Below, one piece after another: positions 7,468-15,806 of a stretch of DNA of 64,000 bases. The notes under the pieces were generated by a model that saw only the letters and a list, made by a program, of their open reading frames with translations, did no database searches and was not told the DNA's origin. The stretch covers positions 806,001 to 870,000 of the forward strand of contig NZ_JAVDSL010000001.1 in assembly GCF_031455295.1 (NCBI RefSeq), given 5' to 3'. The first letter of the stretch is position 1. Each line of letters begins with the position of its first letter. Both the position numbers and the translations under genes were made by a program. This stretch comes from Leifsonia sp. 1010 (GTDB taxonomy: Bacteria; Actinomycetota; Actinomycetes; Actinomycetales; Microbacteriaceae).

Positions 7468-9018
7468 TTAAGCGAGGCGGATCACCTGTCCGGCGGCCTC
7501 CAGCCGGTCCTGAAGCAGAGCAATTCGCACATCCTGCACCGGTGTGCCGGCGCTCGCCGCGAGCGCCGCCGCCGTGCCTGCGGCCTGACCGAGCATCATG
7601 TACTGCGGCTCCATCCGAACCGACGCGAAAGCGACAGCCGAGGCGGACAGGCAGACCGGTACCAGAAGGTTCGTCGCATCATCGCGTTTCGGCAGCAGAG
7701 CGGAGTACGGGATGCCGTAGACCGGCACGGGGACAGAGACGTACCCCTCCGTGAAGACGGTTCCGATGGGGTCAGGATGCTCGTACACCCAGCGCCACAC
7801 GCGCTGCACCTCGCGGATGTCGATGTGGTATGAGCCGAGCGCGACGGTGTCCTCCGGCATCCTGCCGGCGAGCAGGTCGTGCTCGGTCAGGATGCGCTCG
7901 CCGAGCATCCTTCTCGCCTCCCGAACGTAGAGCTGGTGCGGAAGGTGGCCGGTGTCGGCGAACTCGCCGCGCGGGAGTCCCCAGCGCGACAGCTCGCGCC
8001 GGATCGCGGACGGCACCGCGGGATCGTGCGACAGGAAGTGGAGAAAGCCGCGCGTGTGGTCGACGTGGTGCCGACGAATCTCCTCGCGCCGCTCCGGCGA
8101 GGCGTCGGGGTACTCCCACGCCGATCCGTCCAGAACGCTCAGCGACACCGGTCCGAGCGAGTTGCCGTCCGCCATGCCGCCCGGCAGGTTCGGTTCGAGC
8201 CCCAGCATCCGACCGGCCGGGCGTTCGACGCCCTCCCTCCGATCGCGGGCGAAGAGGCGGCGCCCCAGCTCCCAGTACTCGTCGTCGTAGCCGTCGGGAC
8301 GATCGAACGGGATGCGGTCGGCGGCCGTGGTGAGGCAGACCCGGAAGCCGTACGACATCACGCCGCCGTCGCCCTCCCCCAGCCGCGCGAGCGGGCGGTC
8401 ATGGAGCTGCGGCAGGAGGCGTCCCGCCGTCAGCCCGGTCGGATCGTCGGCGAACGGCGACACCCACGGCGGCATGTTGTGCATGCCGGGAAGGAGCTCC
8501 TGCCTGCCCGCGAACCGCTCGCCGTGCAGGCCGCGGTCCTCGCGCCCGACCCGGTACGGCACGCCCGCTGCCGCGAGCAGGTCGCCCTCGTAGCTCGCAT
8601 CCACGAATACTCCGGCCTGGATGCGGTTGCCTCCGGTCACCGTGAACGAGCGAAGCTCGCGGCCCTGACCCTCCTGCACGGTCTCGACGTCGGTCAGGCG
8701 CGCGCCGAAGACCACGTCGACGCCGGCCTCCTCCAGCCACCGCCGGAAGATCCCTTCGGCCACGTGCGGTTCCGGCCCGGCGTAGTGCCCGGGGGTGGTG
8801 CCGTAGTGCTCGGCGATGTCGGCTCGGAGGCGTGCGGCCGCGCCGCCGAGAGCGCGGACGTCTCCGACGTCGGTGTAGCCGAGGCCGCCGGAGGTCATGC
8901 CGCCGAGATGACGGCCGGGCTCGACGAGGACCGTCCGGGCGCCGCCCTCGGCCGCCGCGACGGCTGCTGCGACACCGGCGGAGGTCGCCCCGTAGACAGC
9001 GACCTCGAACGCGCTCAT
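7468..9018 (-). CDS. FAD-dependent oxidoreductase (FAD_oxidored, pfam12831 type)
   Basis: The ATG at 9018 overlaps the GH4 stop by four bases, fixing the start. Residues 1-35 form the FAD-binding motif (VAVYGATSAGVAAAVAAAEG) and the following ...TVLVEPGRHLGGMTSGGLG, the signature of pfam12831 proteins; VFVDASYEGDLLAAAGVPY is the second conserved block. The C-terminus (RMEPQYMMLGQAAGTAAALA) closes the flavin fold. Members often lie in polysaccharide-degradation loci and are thought to oxidise sugar or uronate groups; the substrate here is unknown. It is 516 residues long, with no signal peptide. Co-translation with a GH4 glycosidase suggests both act on the same oxidised or phosphorylated saccharide. 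Confidence 0.8.
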   Translation of the reverse strand: MSAFEVAVYGATSAGVAAAVAAAEGGARTVLVEPGRHLGGMTSGGLGYTDVGDVRALGGAAARLRADIAEHYGTTPGHYAGPEPHVAEGIFRRWLEEAGVDVVFGARLTDVETVQEGQGRELRSFTVTGGNRIQAGVFVDASYEGDLLAAAGVPYRVGREDRGLHGERFAGRQELLPGMHNMPPWVSPFADDPTGLTAGRLLPQLHDRPLARLGEGDGGVMSYGFRVCLTTAADRIPFDRPDGYDDEYWELGRRLFARDRREGVERPAGRMLGLEPNLPGGMADGNSLGPVSLSVLDGSAWEYPDASPERREEIRRHHVDHTRGFLHFLSHDPAVPSAIRRELSRWGLPRGEFADTGHLPHQLYVREARRMLGERILTEHDLLAGRMPEDTVALGSYHIDIREVQRVWRWVYEHPDPIGTVFTEGYVSVPVPVYGIPYSALLPKRDDATNLLVPVCLSASAVAFASVRMEPQYMMLGQAAGTAAALAASAGTPVQDVRIALLQDRLEAAGQVIRLA

Positions 9019-10274
9019 GCGAACTGCGGCAGAAGCTGGCCGCCCGTCTCGAAGATGCCCTTCTCGAGAGCCGTCACCAGATCCCACTGGCCGACGAGGG
9101 GATGCGTCAGCAGCGCCTTCCGCACCAACTGACGGTCGCCGGTCACCGCGGCGCGGGCGGCGAGCCGCTCGTACGCGCTGACGTGCTGGATGAGCCCGAG
9201 CAGTTCCGGTGCGACCGGCTCTTGCGGCAGCGGGGTCGCGCCCGACGCATCCACTCGGCACAGGGTCTCGACCACGTCGCCGTCCGCCAGGCCGGGGATC
9301 AGCCCGTTGTTGCGTACGTTCACGACGTGGTTGTCGCCGGTGCCGGCCACCAGCGACGCGAGCAGCGCCGTCGCCGCCTCGCTGTAGAAGGCGCCGCCGC
9401 GGGCCTCCAGCTGCGGTGGTTTGGTGTCGACCGTCGGGTCGGCGTACAGGGCGAGGAGCTCGCGCTCCACGTCGGCGACCACGGTCGCCCGGGGCGTTCC
9501 CGCGACCATCTCGGCGACCGTCGCGTCATGCGCGTAGTAGTACTTCAGGTAGTAGGAGGGGAGCACGCCGAGGTCGCGGATGAGCTCGCCCGGAACGCCT
9601 CCGCGGCGGCCCAGGTCGTCCGAACGCTCCGCGATCATGCCGGGCAGCACATCCACGCCGTCCACCCGGATGTGCCGCACCCACGACAGGTGGTTGAGGC
9701 CGACCGGGTCCACCTCGACGCGGTGCGGCTCGACGCCGTGCTCACGTGCGATCCACCGCTGGACGCCGATCGCGAAGTTGCACAGCCCGATCGCGCGGTG
9801 GCCGTCGTCGAGCAGCGCGCGCGTGTTGATGCCGACGGGATTCGTGAAGTCGACGATCCACGCGCCCGGGTTGGCGCGCTCGCGCGCCTCGCGCGCTATG
9901 TCGAGCACGACCGGGACGGTGCGCAACGCCTTCGCCAGACCGCCCGCGCCCGTCGTCTCCTGGCCGACGCAGCCGCAGGCGAGGGGGAACAGCTCGTCCT
10001 GCAGCCGCGCACTCTGGCCGCCGACGCGCAATTGGATGAGCACCGCATCCGACCCGTCGATGGCGGCCGTGCGGTCGGTCGTCACGGTGACCGGGACGTC
10101 GGCTCCCTGACGGGCGAGCATGCGCCGCACCATGCCGCCGACGATCTCCAGGCGCGGGCCGTCCACATCCATCAGCCAGAGTTCGTCGACCGTGAGGCGC
10201 TCGCGCTCGTTCCACAGCCCCGAGACCAGCTCGGGAGTGTAGGTGGAGCCTGCGCCGATGACCGTGACCTTCAT
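9015..10274 (-). CDS. Family 4 glycoside hydrolase (6-phospho-beta-glucosidase-like)
   Basis: The N-terminal GAGSTYTPELV is the NAD+-binding signature of GH4, which cleaves glycosides by oxidation at C3 and elimination with NAD+ and a divalent metal. The two metal ligands are visible: Cys in LCNFAIGVQRW and His in GLNHLSWVR. VDFTNPVGINTRAL is the conserved Asn/Pro block. The 419-residue length is normal. GH4 includes 6-phospho-alpha- and beta-glucosidases, alpha-galactosidases and glucuronidases; the TYTPEL start favours the 6-phospho-beta-glucosidase branch. The ribosome site AAAGGA is good. The kinase gene upstream could supply a phosphorylated substrate. Confidence 0.88.
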   Translation of the reverse strand: MKVTVIGAGSTYTPELVSGLWNERERLTVDELWLMDVDGPRLEIVGGMVRRMLARQGADVPVTVTTDRTAAIDGSDAVLIQLRVGGQSARLQDELFPLACGCVGQETTGAGGLAKALRTVPVVLDIAREARERANPGAWIVDFTNPVGINTRALLDDGHRAIGLCNFAIGVQRWIAREHGVEPHRVEVDPVGLNHLSWVRHIRVDGVDVLPGMIAERSDDLGRRGGVPGELIRDLGVLPSYYLKYYYAHDATVAEMVAGTPRATVVADVERELLALYADPTVDTKPPQLEARGGAFYSEAATALLASLVAGTGDNHVVNVRNNGLIPGLADGDVVETLCRVDASGATPLPQEPVAPELLGLIQHVSAYERLAARAAVTGDRQLVRKALLTHPLVGQWDLVTALEKGIFETGGQLLPQFA

Positions 10275-10313
10275 CGCGGGTCCTTTCGTGGTTCGGAATG
10301 GGGCGTGGGGATG

Positions 10314-11348
10314 TCAGGGACTGTGTGGAGCGTCGGCAGGGGCGTCGGTCGACGTCTGGGCCAGGGCCTCGCGAAGAGCGCGGACGAGGCCGTCGACCGG
10401 GCGGAACTCCAGCGGCCGCGGGTCGAAACCGAGGCGGCGGAGGCCGGAGGTGACGGCTCCCCGGAAGCCGGGGTCGGAGAACGTACCTCCAGCGAGGACG
10501 GCGGGCGTGCCGGGCGGGATGAGGAGACGCGGCCCGGGCGCATCCCCTGTGGAGGCCGGGTCGGCTGCCCAGGCTCTTCGCGCGACGACGGCTGCCAGCG
10601 CCACCGCCTCCGCCGCCGCCCGCTCGATGATGCCGGATGCGACCGCGTCGCCCTCGGCCGCGGCGCGGGCGACCACCGTGGCGAGGGAGCCGACCTGGCG
10701 CATCGAGACGTCGCCGTCGCGGATCGCCCGGGACAGGGCGACGGTGTCGGCGGCCCCCGTCTCGGTGAGGACCAGCGGCAGCAGTGAGGTGGACGGCCCG
10801 CGCCCGTCCTCCGCGCGCGCGGCCGCGCGAACCGCGTCACGGCCAAGTTCGTCGCCGCCGCCCCAGTCGCCGCTCGGCCAGCCGAGCGCGGGGACCGTCG
10901 CGAGCCCGTGCGGTCCGCGGGCGACGGCGTTCAGGCCCGCGCCGCAGACGACGGCGAGCGCGTGGCCGAGTCCGGCGCCCGCATCCAGGACCGTGACCGC
11001 GTCGCCGACGACCTCGACAGCCGCGCGCGGGAACAGCTCGGCCAGCGCTGCGCGGTGGCCTCGCTCGTCGCCGGGGAAGTCGAGGCCCGCCACAGCCGCG
11101 GAGACGCGGGTGACGGCGGACGGGTCGACGTGGAGGTCGCGAAGGACGGCTGCCACGGCGGACGCCACGGCCTGGGGTCCGGCGCCACTGCCGGGGCCGA
11201 TGCCGCGGGCCCGCTCCGTCAGGCCGTGCGGGCCGCCCTCCAGCACGACGACCTCCGTCTTCGAGTTGCCGCCGTCGATGGCGACGGACAGCCCGGGGTG
11301 CGGTGCGCGATGCGTGTTCGTCAGCGTCGATCCTTTCGCCGCGCCCAT
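10314..11348 (-). CDS. BadF/BadG-type sugar kinase, probable N-acetylglucosamine kinase
   Basis: An ASKHA-fold kinase: phosphate-1 motif SVAIDGGNSKTEVVVLEGG, the VAGLDFPGDE strand, and an adenosine-side motif AVLAGGTFSDPGF. GWPSGDWGGGDELGRDAV is the conserved block of GlcNAc kinases of the BadF/BcrA family. The enzyme would phosphorylate an amino sugar or disaccharide in the cytoplasm. The start is uncertain: the ATG at 11348 has no good ribosome site and could be leaderless, while a GAAAGGA lies inside the frame. It is the first gene of the kinase-GH4-oxidoreductase operon, with a LacI-type operator 14 bp upstream of the start codon. A 39-bp gap separates it from GH4. Confidence 0.8.
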   Translation of the reverse strand: MGAAKGSTLTNTHRAPHPGLSVAIDGGNSKTEVVVLEGGPHGLTERARGIGPGSGAGPQAVASAVAAVLRDLHVDPSAVTRVSAAVAGLDFPGDERGHRAALAELFPRAAVEVVGDAVTVLDAGAGLGHALAVVCGAGLNAVARGPHGLATVPALGWPSGDWGGGDELGRDAVRAAARAEDGRGPSTSLLPLVLTETGAADTVALSRAIRDGDVSMRQVGSLATVVARAAAEGDAVASGIIERAAAEAVALAAVVARRAWAADPASTGDAPGPRLLIPPGTPAVLAGGTFSDPGFRGAVTSGLRRLGFDPRPLEFRPVDGLVRALREALAQTSTDAPADAPHSP

Positions 11349-11361
11349 CCTGCCGCAAATA

Positions 11362-11375
11362 TGGGATCGTTTCCA
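11362..11375. promoter_or_regulatory. LacI-family operator, site 1 (kinase/GH4 operon)
   Basis: TGGGATCGTTTCCA lies just upstream of the kinase start. It matches the dyad shared by five other sites in the window (TGGNAACGNTNCCA type, here read on the opposite strand). The central CG and the flanking TGG/CCA are typical of LacI/GalR-family operators. It likely represses the kinase-GH4-oxidoreductase operon. Confidence 0.65.
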
Positions 11376-11411
11376 CTCTGCCGCTGTGGGCGGCGCTGAC
11401 GCCCGCGTCGC

Positions 11412-11750
11412 GAGATTTGCGCCAAATCGCGGTTATCGGCCCGCCATAACCGAGATTTGCGCCAAATCTCCCCCGGGCACCGGCCACCGACGCCGAGATT
11501 CGTGCCGAATGTGCGCTATCGGCCCGGCATAACGGACATTCGTGCCGAATGTGCGCCCGACCAAATCGAGATTTGCGCCAAATCGCGGTTATGGGCCCGC
11601 CAAAACCGAGATTTGCGCCAAATCTCGGTCATCAGGCCGCGCGATCGAGATTTGCGCCAATTCGCCCCCACCAGCAGCCACCGCTTCAGAGATTCGTGCC
11701 GAATGTGCGTTATGGACGCGGCATAACGTACATTCGCGGCGAATGTGCGG
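11412..11750. repeat. Cluster of REP-like palindromic elements (nine mini-hairpins, four composite units)
   Basis: This 420-bp non-coding gap is filled with short hairpins. Five are of type ATTTG-CGC-CAAAT (11415, 11455, 11571, 11611 and a decayed copy at 11650). Four are of type ATTCG-NNN-CGAAT (11498, 11538, 11692, 11732). They occur as pairs flanking a central inverted repeat, for example GGTTAT...ATAACC at 11431-11451 and GTTATG...CATAAC at 11709-11727. The two types differ at paired stem positions (T-A replaced by C-G), so base pairing is preserved. Single copies recur at 49175 and 50910. The elements resemble REP/BIME sequences. No transposase of the associated type is in the window. 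Confidence 0.85.
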
Positions 11751-11770
11751 CCAGGGCAGTCGCCGCGCCG

Positions 11771-12805
11771 CTACAGCGCGCGCGGGGCCGCCGTGGAGCC
11801 GCGGGGCAGCACCTGCGCCTCGAGCACGATGGTCTGCGGTTCGGCCGCGGGGTCCTGCAGGCGCCCCAGCAGGCGGTCGAGCGCGGTCTCGCCCAGCGAC
11901 ACCGCATCCTGAGCCACGGCCGTGATGCCCGGGCTCACCATGCTCATCCATTCGGAGTCGTCGAAGGAGACGACGCTGACGTCCTCGGGGATGCGCAGCC
12001 CGAGATCGTTGGTGGCACGCCAGACGCCCTCGGCCAGCAGGTTGTTGGCGGCGAAGATCGCGGTCGGATGGTCGCGGCGGGCCAGGATGTCGATCGCCGA
12101 CTTGCGGGCGCCGTCCGCATCCCAGCCGGTGGAGATCACGAGGGACGGATCGGCGGGGATCCCCGACCCCTCCAGCGAGCTGCGGTAACCGGCGGCGCGC
12201 TCGCCACCGGTCGTCCACGTCGTCTCGTCGATGAACAGCGCGATGCGGCGGTGACCGAGGTCGATCAGGTGGTCCGTCATCCGCTTCGCCACGCCCGCGT
12301 TGTCGATGATGACGGCGTCGCAGCGGCCGGCGGAGAACTGGCGGTCGGCCTCGATGACGGGGATGTGCTGGCGCATCAGGTAATTGGAGACGTCGCCCGA
12401 GAGGGGTGTGACGATCACTCCGGCGACGCGCGTCGCCACGAACGCTCGCGCCGCATCCATCTCGGCCTCCGTGGAGCCCTGGTCGTCGACGAGCATCATC
12501 GTGTACCCCTCGCGGCGGGCGCGGGCGGCGATGCCCGCGGCGAGATCCGCGTAGAAGGCGTTGCGCAGGTCGGAGACGAGCACGCCGATCGTGCGGCTGT
12601 CCTGCTTGCGCAGGCTGCGGGCCATGGCGTGCGGGACGTACCCGAGCGACTCGGCGGCGGCGAGCACCCGCTCGCGGACCCCCGCGGCGACGTAGCCCTC
12701 GCCGCTCAGGGCGCGGGAAGTCGTCGACTGCGACACCCCGGCGGCCAGCGCGACATCTTTCAGCGTCGCGCGCCGCTGCGTGCCGTCGGCGTCGTTCTCG
12801 ATCAT
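11771..12805 (-). CDS. LacI/GalR-family transcriptional regulator
   Basis: The N-terminal helix-turn-helix [20 protein letters not shown] and the hinge helix ([20 protein letters not shown]) are canonical. The periplasmic-binding-type core follows, with [29 protein letters not shown] and [18 protein letters not shown]. The start ATG at 12805 follows GGAAAGGG. At 344 residues it is full length. Proteins of this family usually repress sugar-catabolic genes and release DNA when a sugar or sugar phosphate binds. It is the only LacI-family gene in the window and lies among the six operator-like dyads, so it is the likely regulator of the glycan genes. I see no copy of the dyad in its own promoter, so autoregulation is not evident. 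Confidence 0.9.
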   Translation of the reverse strand: MIENDADGTQRRATLKDVALAAGVSQSTTSRALSGEGYVAAGVRERVLAAAESLGYVPHAMARSLRKQDSRTIGVLVSDLRNAFYADLAAGIAARARREGYTMMLVDDQGSTEAEMDAARAFVATRVAGVIVTPLSGDVSNYLMRQHIPVIEADRQFSAGRCDAVIIDNAGVAKRMTDHLIDLGHRRIALFIDETTWTTGGERAAGYRSSLEGSGIPADPSLVISTGWDADGARKSAIDILARRDHPTAIFAANNLLAEGVWRATNDLGLRIPEDVSVVSFDDSEWMSMVSPGITAVAQDAVSLGETALDRLLGRLQDPAAEPQTIVLEAQVLPRGSTAAPRAL

Positions 12806-13082
12806 CGAACCCTTTCCACGGGCGCCGGAGCGCCGGACGCCCGGCGAATCCACCCTAATGGCCGCCGCGCCGGCCCGCTGCCGTGCCGTCACGGATGCGT
12901 CACAGCCCCTGCGAGTGGGCCGCCGATAAGCGTCGCGGAGGGCGCTGGGCCCGGTGACGACCGGTGCAACCGGGTGTACCGTTCGCGTCACACAGGCAGT
13001 TCCCCCGCCGGCACCGCCCACATAGCCGAGACGGTCCGCATCCCGAGAGGCCGCCCGTGCCCGGGAATGGGCTGGGCTCCGG

Positions 13083-13137
13083 TTGCAGGCACGCTCGGGA
13101 AGACTTATAGTCGCTGCTATGTGGTAACGATGCCACA
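13083..13137 (+). promoter_or_regulatory. Promoter and LacI-type operator (site 2) of the broken permease
   Basis: TTGCAG (13083-13088), 17 bp, TATAGT (13106-13111) form a good promoter. Ten bases after the -10, the imperfect palindrome TGTGGTAACGATGCCACA (13120-13137) covers the expected transcription start, the usual place for LacI-type repression. The control region thus looks intact although the gene it drives is not. The rest of the 415-bp gap back to the LacI start (12806-13082) shows no gene. Confidence 0.65.
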
Positions 13138-13179
13138 CACCACGCCGACGGAGGCGGGGGACGGATCGAAAGGGTGGCG

Positions 13180-13224
13180 ATGAAGATCACCGAGCTCGAT
13201 GGCGCAAGGAAGAGGAGCCGGTGA
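13180..13224 (+). other. 14-codon open frame after a good ribosome site; leader peptide or gene remnant
   Basis: A GAAAGGGTGGCG ribosome site is followed by ATG and the frame MKITELDGARKRSR, whose TGA overlaps the GTG/ATG start of the permease remnant. It could be a short leader that couples translation. It could also be the stump of an upstream gene removed in the same decay that fused the permeases. I cannot separate these. It has no match I recognise. Confidence 0.3.
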
Positions 13225-13595
13225 TGGCCGTCCTCTCCGATACGTCGCGCAGCAAGACCCGGACGGGCGACGACAAGCCCGCCAAGAAGAAGCGGGGCAC
13301 CAAGTACAACAGGCGCGAGGCGATCGCGGGTTACCTCTTCATCAGCCCGTGGATCATCGGCTTCCTCGTGTTTACGCTCGGCGCGATGCTGTACAGCCTC
13401 TTCATCTCGTTCAGCAACTACAACCTGGCGACCAACAGCGCGACGCCGGCCGGCTTCGACAACTACTCGGAGCTGTTCAACGACCCCAAGGTCGGCCTCT
13501 CGCTCGGCAACACGCTGTTGCCCATGCTGCTGCTGTTCGGCTTCGGCCAGCGGTACTTCATAGAAGGTGTGGCGACACAGGGCCGCAAGGGCTGA
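13221..13595 (+). pseudogene. Sugar ABC transporter permease remnant: MalF-type N-terminus fused to MalG-type C-terminus
   Basis: The frame has two unrelated ends. Residues 1-95 are the start of a MalF-like permease: basic tail, then REAIAGYLFISPWIIGFLVF, ISFSNYNL, and DNYSELFNDPKVGLSLGNTL. The last 26 residues (LPMLLLFGFGQRYFIEGVAT then QGRKG) are the stereotyped end of a MalG-like permease, which is normally the next gene. The middle and end of the first permease and nearly all of the second are absent, joined in frame around 13510. With one or two membrane spans and no EAA loop it cannot form a channel. Promoter, operator and terminator all survive. It is either a genuine deletion or an assembly collapse. 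Confidence 0.75.
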
Positions 13596-13608
13596 CCTCA
13601 TCCCGGAC

Positions 13609-13644
13609 ACCGGGCGCGGTTGGACATCGTCCACCGCGCCCGGT
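13609..13644 (+). terminator. Strong hairpin after the permease remnant
   Basis: ACCGGGCGCGGT (13609-13620) pairs perfectly with ACCGCGCCCGGT (13633-13644), and the stem continues inward through TGGAC/GTCCA around a three-base loop. There is no U tract, which is common for GC-rich actinobacterial terminators. It lies 14 bp after the stop and is probably the original terminator of the second permease gene. Confidence 0.7.
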
Positions 13645-13729
13645 AACGTTCAACCCCCCTAGCGACGATTCTCGGATCGAGCCGGCGGGTGGGAGGACCA
13701 CCTGTTCCGGATTCGAAAGGCCCCTCGTC

Positions 13730-14983
13730 GTGACATCTCCTTCCCCCTCTCTGTTCGCATCCCGCGACTTCCGTCTGCTGCTCATCGGGCAGACCACCAG
13801 CCAGCTCGGCGCCCAGGTCTCGGGTGTCGCCCTGCCGTTGCTCGCCGTGGTGAGCCTCGACGCGACACCGTTCGAAGTGGGGATGCTCGGGGCGGCATCC
13901 ACCGTGGCGTTCGCCGTGCTCGGGCTCCCCGCCGGCGCGTGGATCGACCGGATGCGTCGGCGGCCGCTCCTCGTCGCCAGCGATCTGGTGCGCGCGGTGC
14001 TGCTGGCGACCATCCCCCTGGCGGCGGTTTTCGGACTGCTCACGATGGGTCAGCTGCTCGTCGTGTCGTTGCTGGCCGGTGTCGCTCGCGTGTTCTTCGA
14101 TGTCGGCTATCGGAGCTATCTGCCGGCCGTGATCGGACGGGAGCGCGTGCTCGCCGGCAACTCCTCTCTCGAGTTCGTGCGCGCCTCCGGGCAGGTCGCC
14201 GGGCCCGCCCTCGGCGGAGTGCTGGTGTCGCTGATCGGCGCGGCGACGGTCGTGCTGGTTCAGGCGGGCACGTTCGCGGTGTCCGCGCTGTGCCTTCTCG
14301 GCATCCGGGCGCGGGAGGAGGAGCCGACCGCTCCTGAGCACCGTCGCCGGATGCGGACGGAGATCGCGGAGGGTCTCGGCTTCGTGTTCCGCTCGCGCGT
14401 GCTGCGATCGACGGCGCTCGCGAGCGCCCTGAGCAACTTCTCGTTCGCGATCGCGTCGGCGGTGAACATCGTGTTCCTGTCCAGGACGCTCGGCCTCTCC
14501 CCCGCGCTGATCGGCATCGTCATCGCGGTCGGCTCGGTCACGGTCATGATCGGCGCAGCCTTCACCACGCGCCTGTCGCGGGCGGTCGGGTCGGTGCGCA
14601 TCGTCTGGCTCTCGCTCGCGGTCACCGCGCCGCTGTCGCTGCTCGGCGCCTTCGCCCAGCCGGGATGGTGGACTCTGCTGATCGTGCTCGGCATCGCGGC
14701 CGGCGAATTCGGGCAGATCGTCTACGCGATCACGCAGGTGAGCGTGCGGCAGCAGATCTGCCCCGACCGCGTCCTCGGGCGGGTCAACGCGACCATGCAG
14801 GTCGTCGTGATGGGCCTCTTCCCGGTCGGCGCGATCGTCGGCGGCCTGCTGGGCGATGCGATCGGCGCACGCTGGACGCTCATCGTCGCGGGCATGCTCC
14901 TCCTCGCGTGCCCCGTCATCCTCTGGACGTCGCTGCGCGGCGTGCGCGAGGTCGCGGACCTGCCCGCCCCCGCGGACGCGTAG
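13730..14983 (+). CDS. MFS transporter, enterobactin/macrolide-efflux-like (MFS_3 type)
   Basis: The GTG at 13730 follows AAAGG at suitable spacing; upstream frame extension is non-coding. The 417-residue protein begins SLFASRDFRLLLIGQTTSQL, has about 12 hydrophobic segments, and carries the MFS loop signature GAWIDRMRRRPLLVASDLVR between segments two and three. The second-half repeat is FSFAIASAVNIVFLSR and onwards. This subgroup includes enterobactin exporter EntS and Mef-type macrolide pumps, so efflux of a small hydrophobic compound is likely; the substrate is unknown. It is separated from the sugar genes by terminators on both sides and appears independent of them. Confidence 0.8.
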   Translation: MTSPSPSLFASRDFRLLLIGQTTSQLGAQVSGVALPLLAVVSLDATPFEVGMLGAASTVAFAVLGLPAGAWIDRMRRRPLLVASDLVRAVLLATIPLAAVFGLLTMGQLLVVSLLAGVARVFFDVGYRSYLPAVIGRERVLAGNSSLEFVRASGQVAGPALGGVLVSLIGAATVVLVQAGTFAVSALCLLGIRAREEEPTAPEHRRRMRTEIAEGLGFVFRSRVLRSTALASALSNFSFAIASAVNIVFLSRTLGLSPALIGIVIAVGSVTVMIGAAFTTRLSRAVGSVRIVWLSLAVTAPLSLLGAFAQPGWWTLLIVLGIAAGEFGQIVYAITQVSVRQQICPDRVLGRVNATMQVVVMGLFPVGAIVGGLLGDAIGARWTLIVAGMLLLACPVILWTSLRGVREVADLPAPADA

Positions 14984-15021
14984 CGCGGCCGGCGCGCGCT
15001 TCCGCGCTCGGCGCGCGCATC

Positions 15022-15745
15022 CCGCACTTGTCCGCCCTCGAAGTGCACGTAGGTGCGCTCGACACGCCGCGGGAGGTCGCAACTACGTGCATCTCGACGC
15101 CAAGCGGACCGGCGCGAGACGTGTGTGGATGTGTGGAGCGGGACGAGTTACCGCACGCACTCACAGCTCGGCGGGCGCATCCCGCACACGGAAGAACCCG
15201 CGAAGTGCACGTAGGTGCGCTCGACACGCCGCAGGCGACCACAACAACGTGCACCTCGACGCCAGGCGGACCGGCGCGACAGCTGAGTGGATGCAGGCAG
15301 CGGGACGACCGCACGTACTCGCAGCGGCAGGCGCATCCCGCACACGTCCGCCCCCCGAAGTGCGCGTAGTTGCGCTCGACACCCCGCAGGCGGACGCAAT
15401 TACGTGCTCCTCGACGCAGGCGGACCGGTGTGAGACGGGAGTGGATGCGCGAAAGCGGGGCGAGTTGCAGCACGTACCCGCAGCCCAGCGCGCGCATCCC
15501 GCACCTGTCCGCCCGCGAAGTGCACGTAGGTGCGCTCGACACGCCGCGGGAAGCCGCAACTACGTGCACCTCGACGCCAGGCGGACCGGTGTGAGACGGG
15601 AGTGGATGCGCGAAAGCGGGGCGAGTTGCAGCACGTACCCGCAGCCCGGCGCGCGCCTCCCGCACAGGGAAGAGCCCTCGAAGTGCACGTAGGTGCGCTC
15701 GACACGCCGCGGGAGGTCGCCACTACGTGCACCTCGACGCGAGGA
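15022..15745. repeat. Tandem array, five arms with a 155-163-bp period, each holding an inverted repeat
   Basis: The 823-bp gap between convergent genes contains five copies of a unit whose landmark GAAGTGCACGTAG begins at 15040, 15202, 15357 (as GAAGTGCGCGTAG), 15517 and 15680. The intervals are 162, 155, 160 and 163 bp. Each unit has an inverted repeat: GTGCACGTAG on the left and CTACGTGCAC about 28 bp later. Next comes a conserved spacer running through GCGGACCGG, GTGGATGCG and CGCATCCCGCAC. Copies 4 and 5 are nearly identical over their full length, suggesting recent duplication or homogenisation. Open frames across it are by-products of GC content. The unit at 23832 shares the GTGCAC palindrome. 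Confidence 0.85.
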
Positions 15746-15762
15746 CGCGGCAGCAGGCACGC

Positions 15763-15795
15763 AAAAGGGGCGGCCTCCGCGAGGAGACCGCCCCT
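15763..15795 (-). terminator. Intrinsic terminator of the sugar-binding protein gene
   Basis: On the minus strand AGGGGCGG (15795-15788) pairs with CCGCCCCT (15773-15766), with further pairing inside (CTCC/GGAG), and is followed by TTTT. It begins 12 bp after the binding-protein stop. This is a classic rho-independent terminator. Confidence 0.8.
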
Positions 15796-15806
15796 GTGCG
15801 AGCGTG

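Noticed and set aside
13199-13729. Upstream extension of the MFS frame
   Set aside because: It overlaps the permease remnant and a terminator; the GTG at 13730 has a ribosome site and starts the family's conserved N-terminus.
15022-15745. Several open frames of 80-280 codons, and a possible CRISPR array
   Set aside because: The frames follow the DNA repeat on both strands and have no protein character. The repeat period of about 160 bp with conserved spacers is unlike CRISPR.
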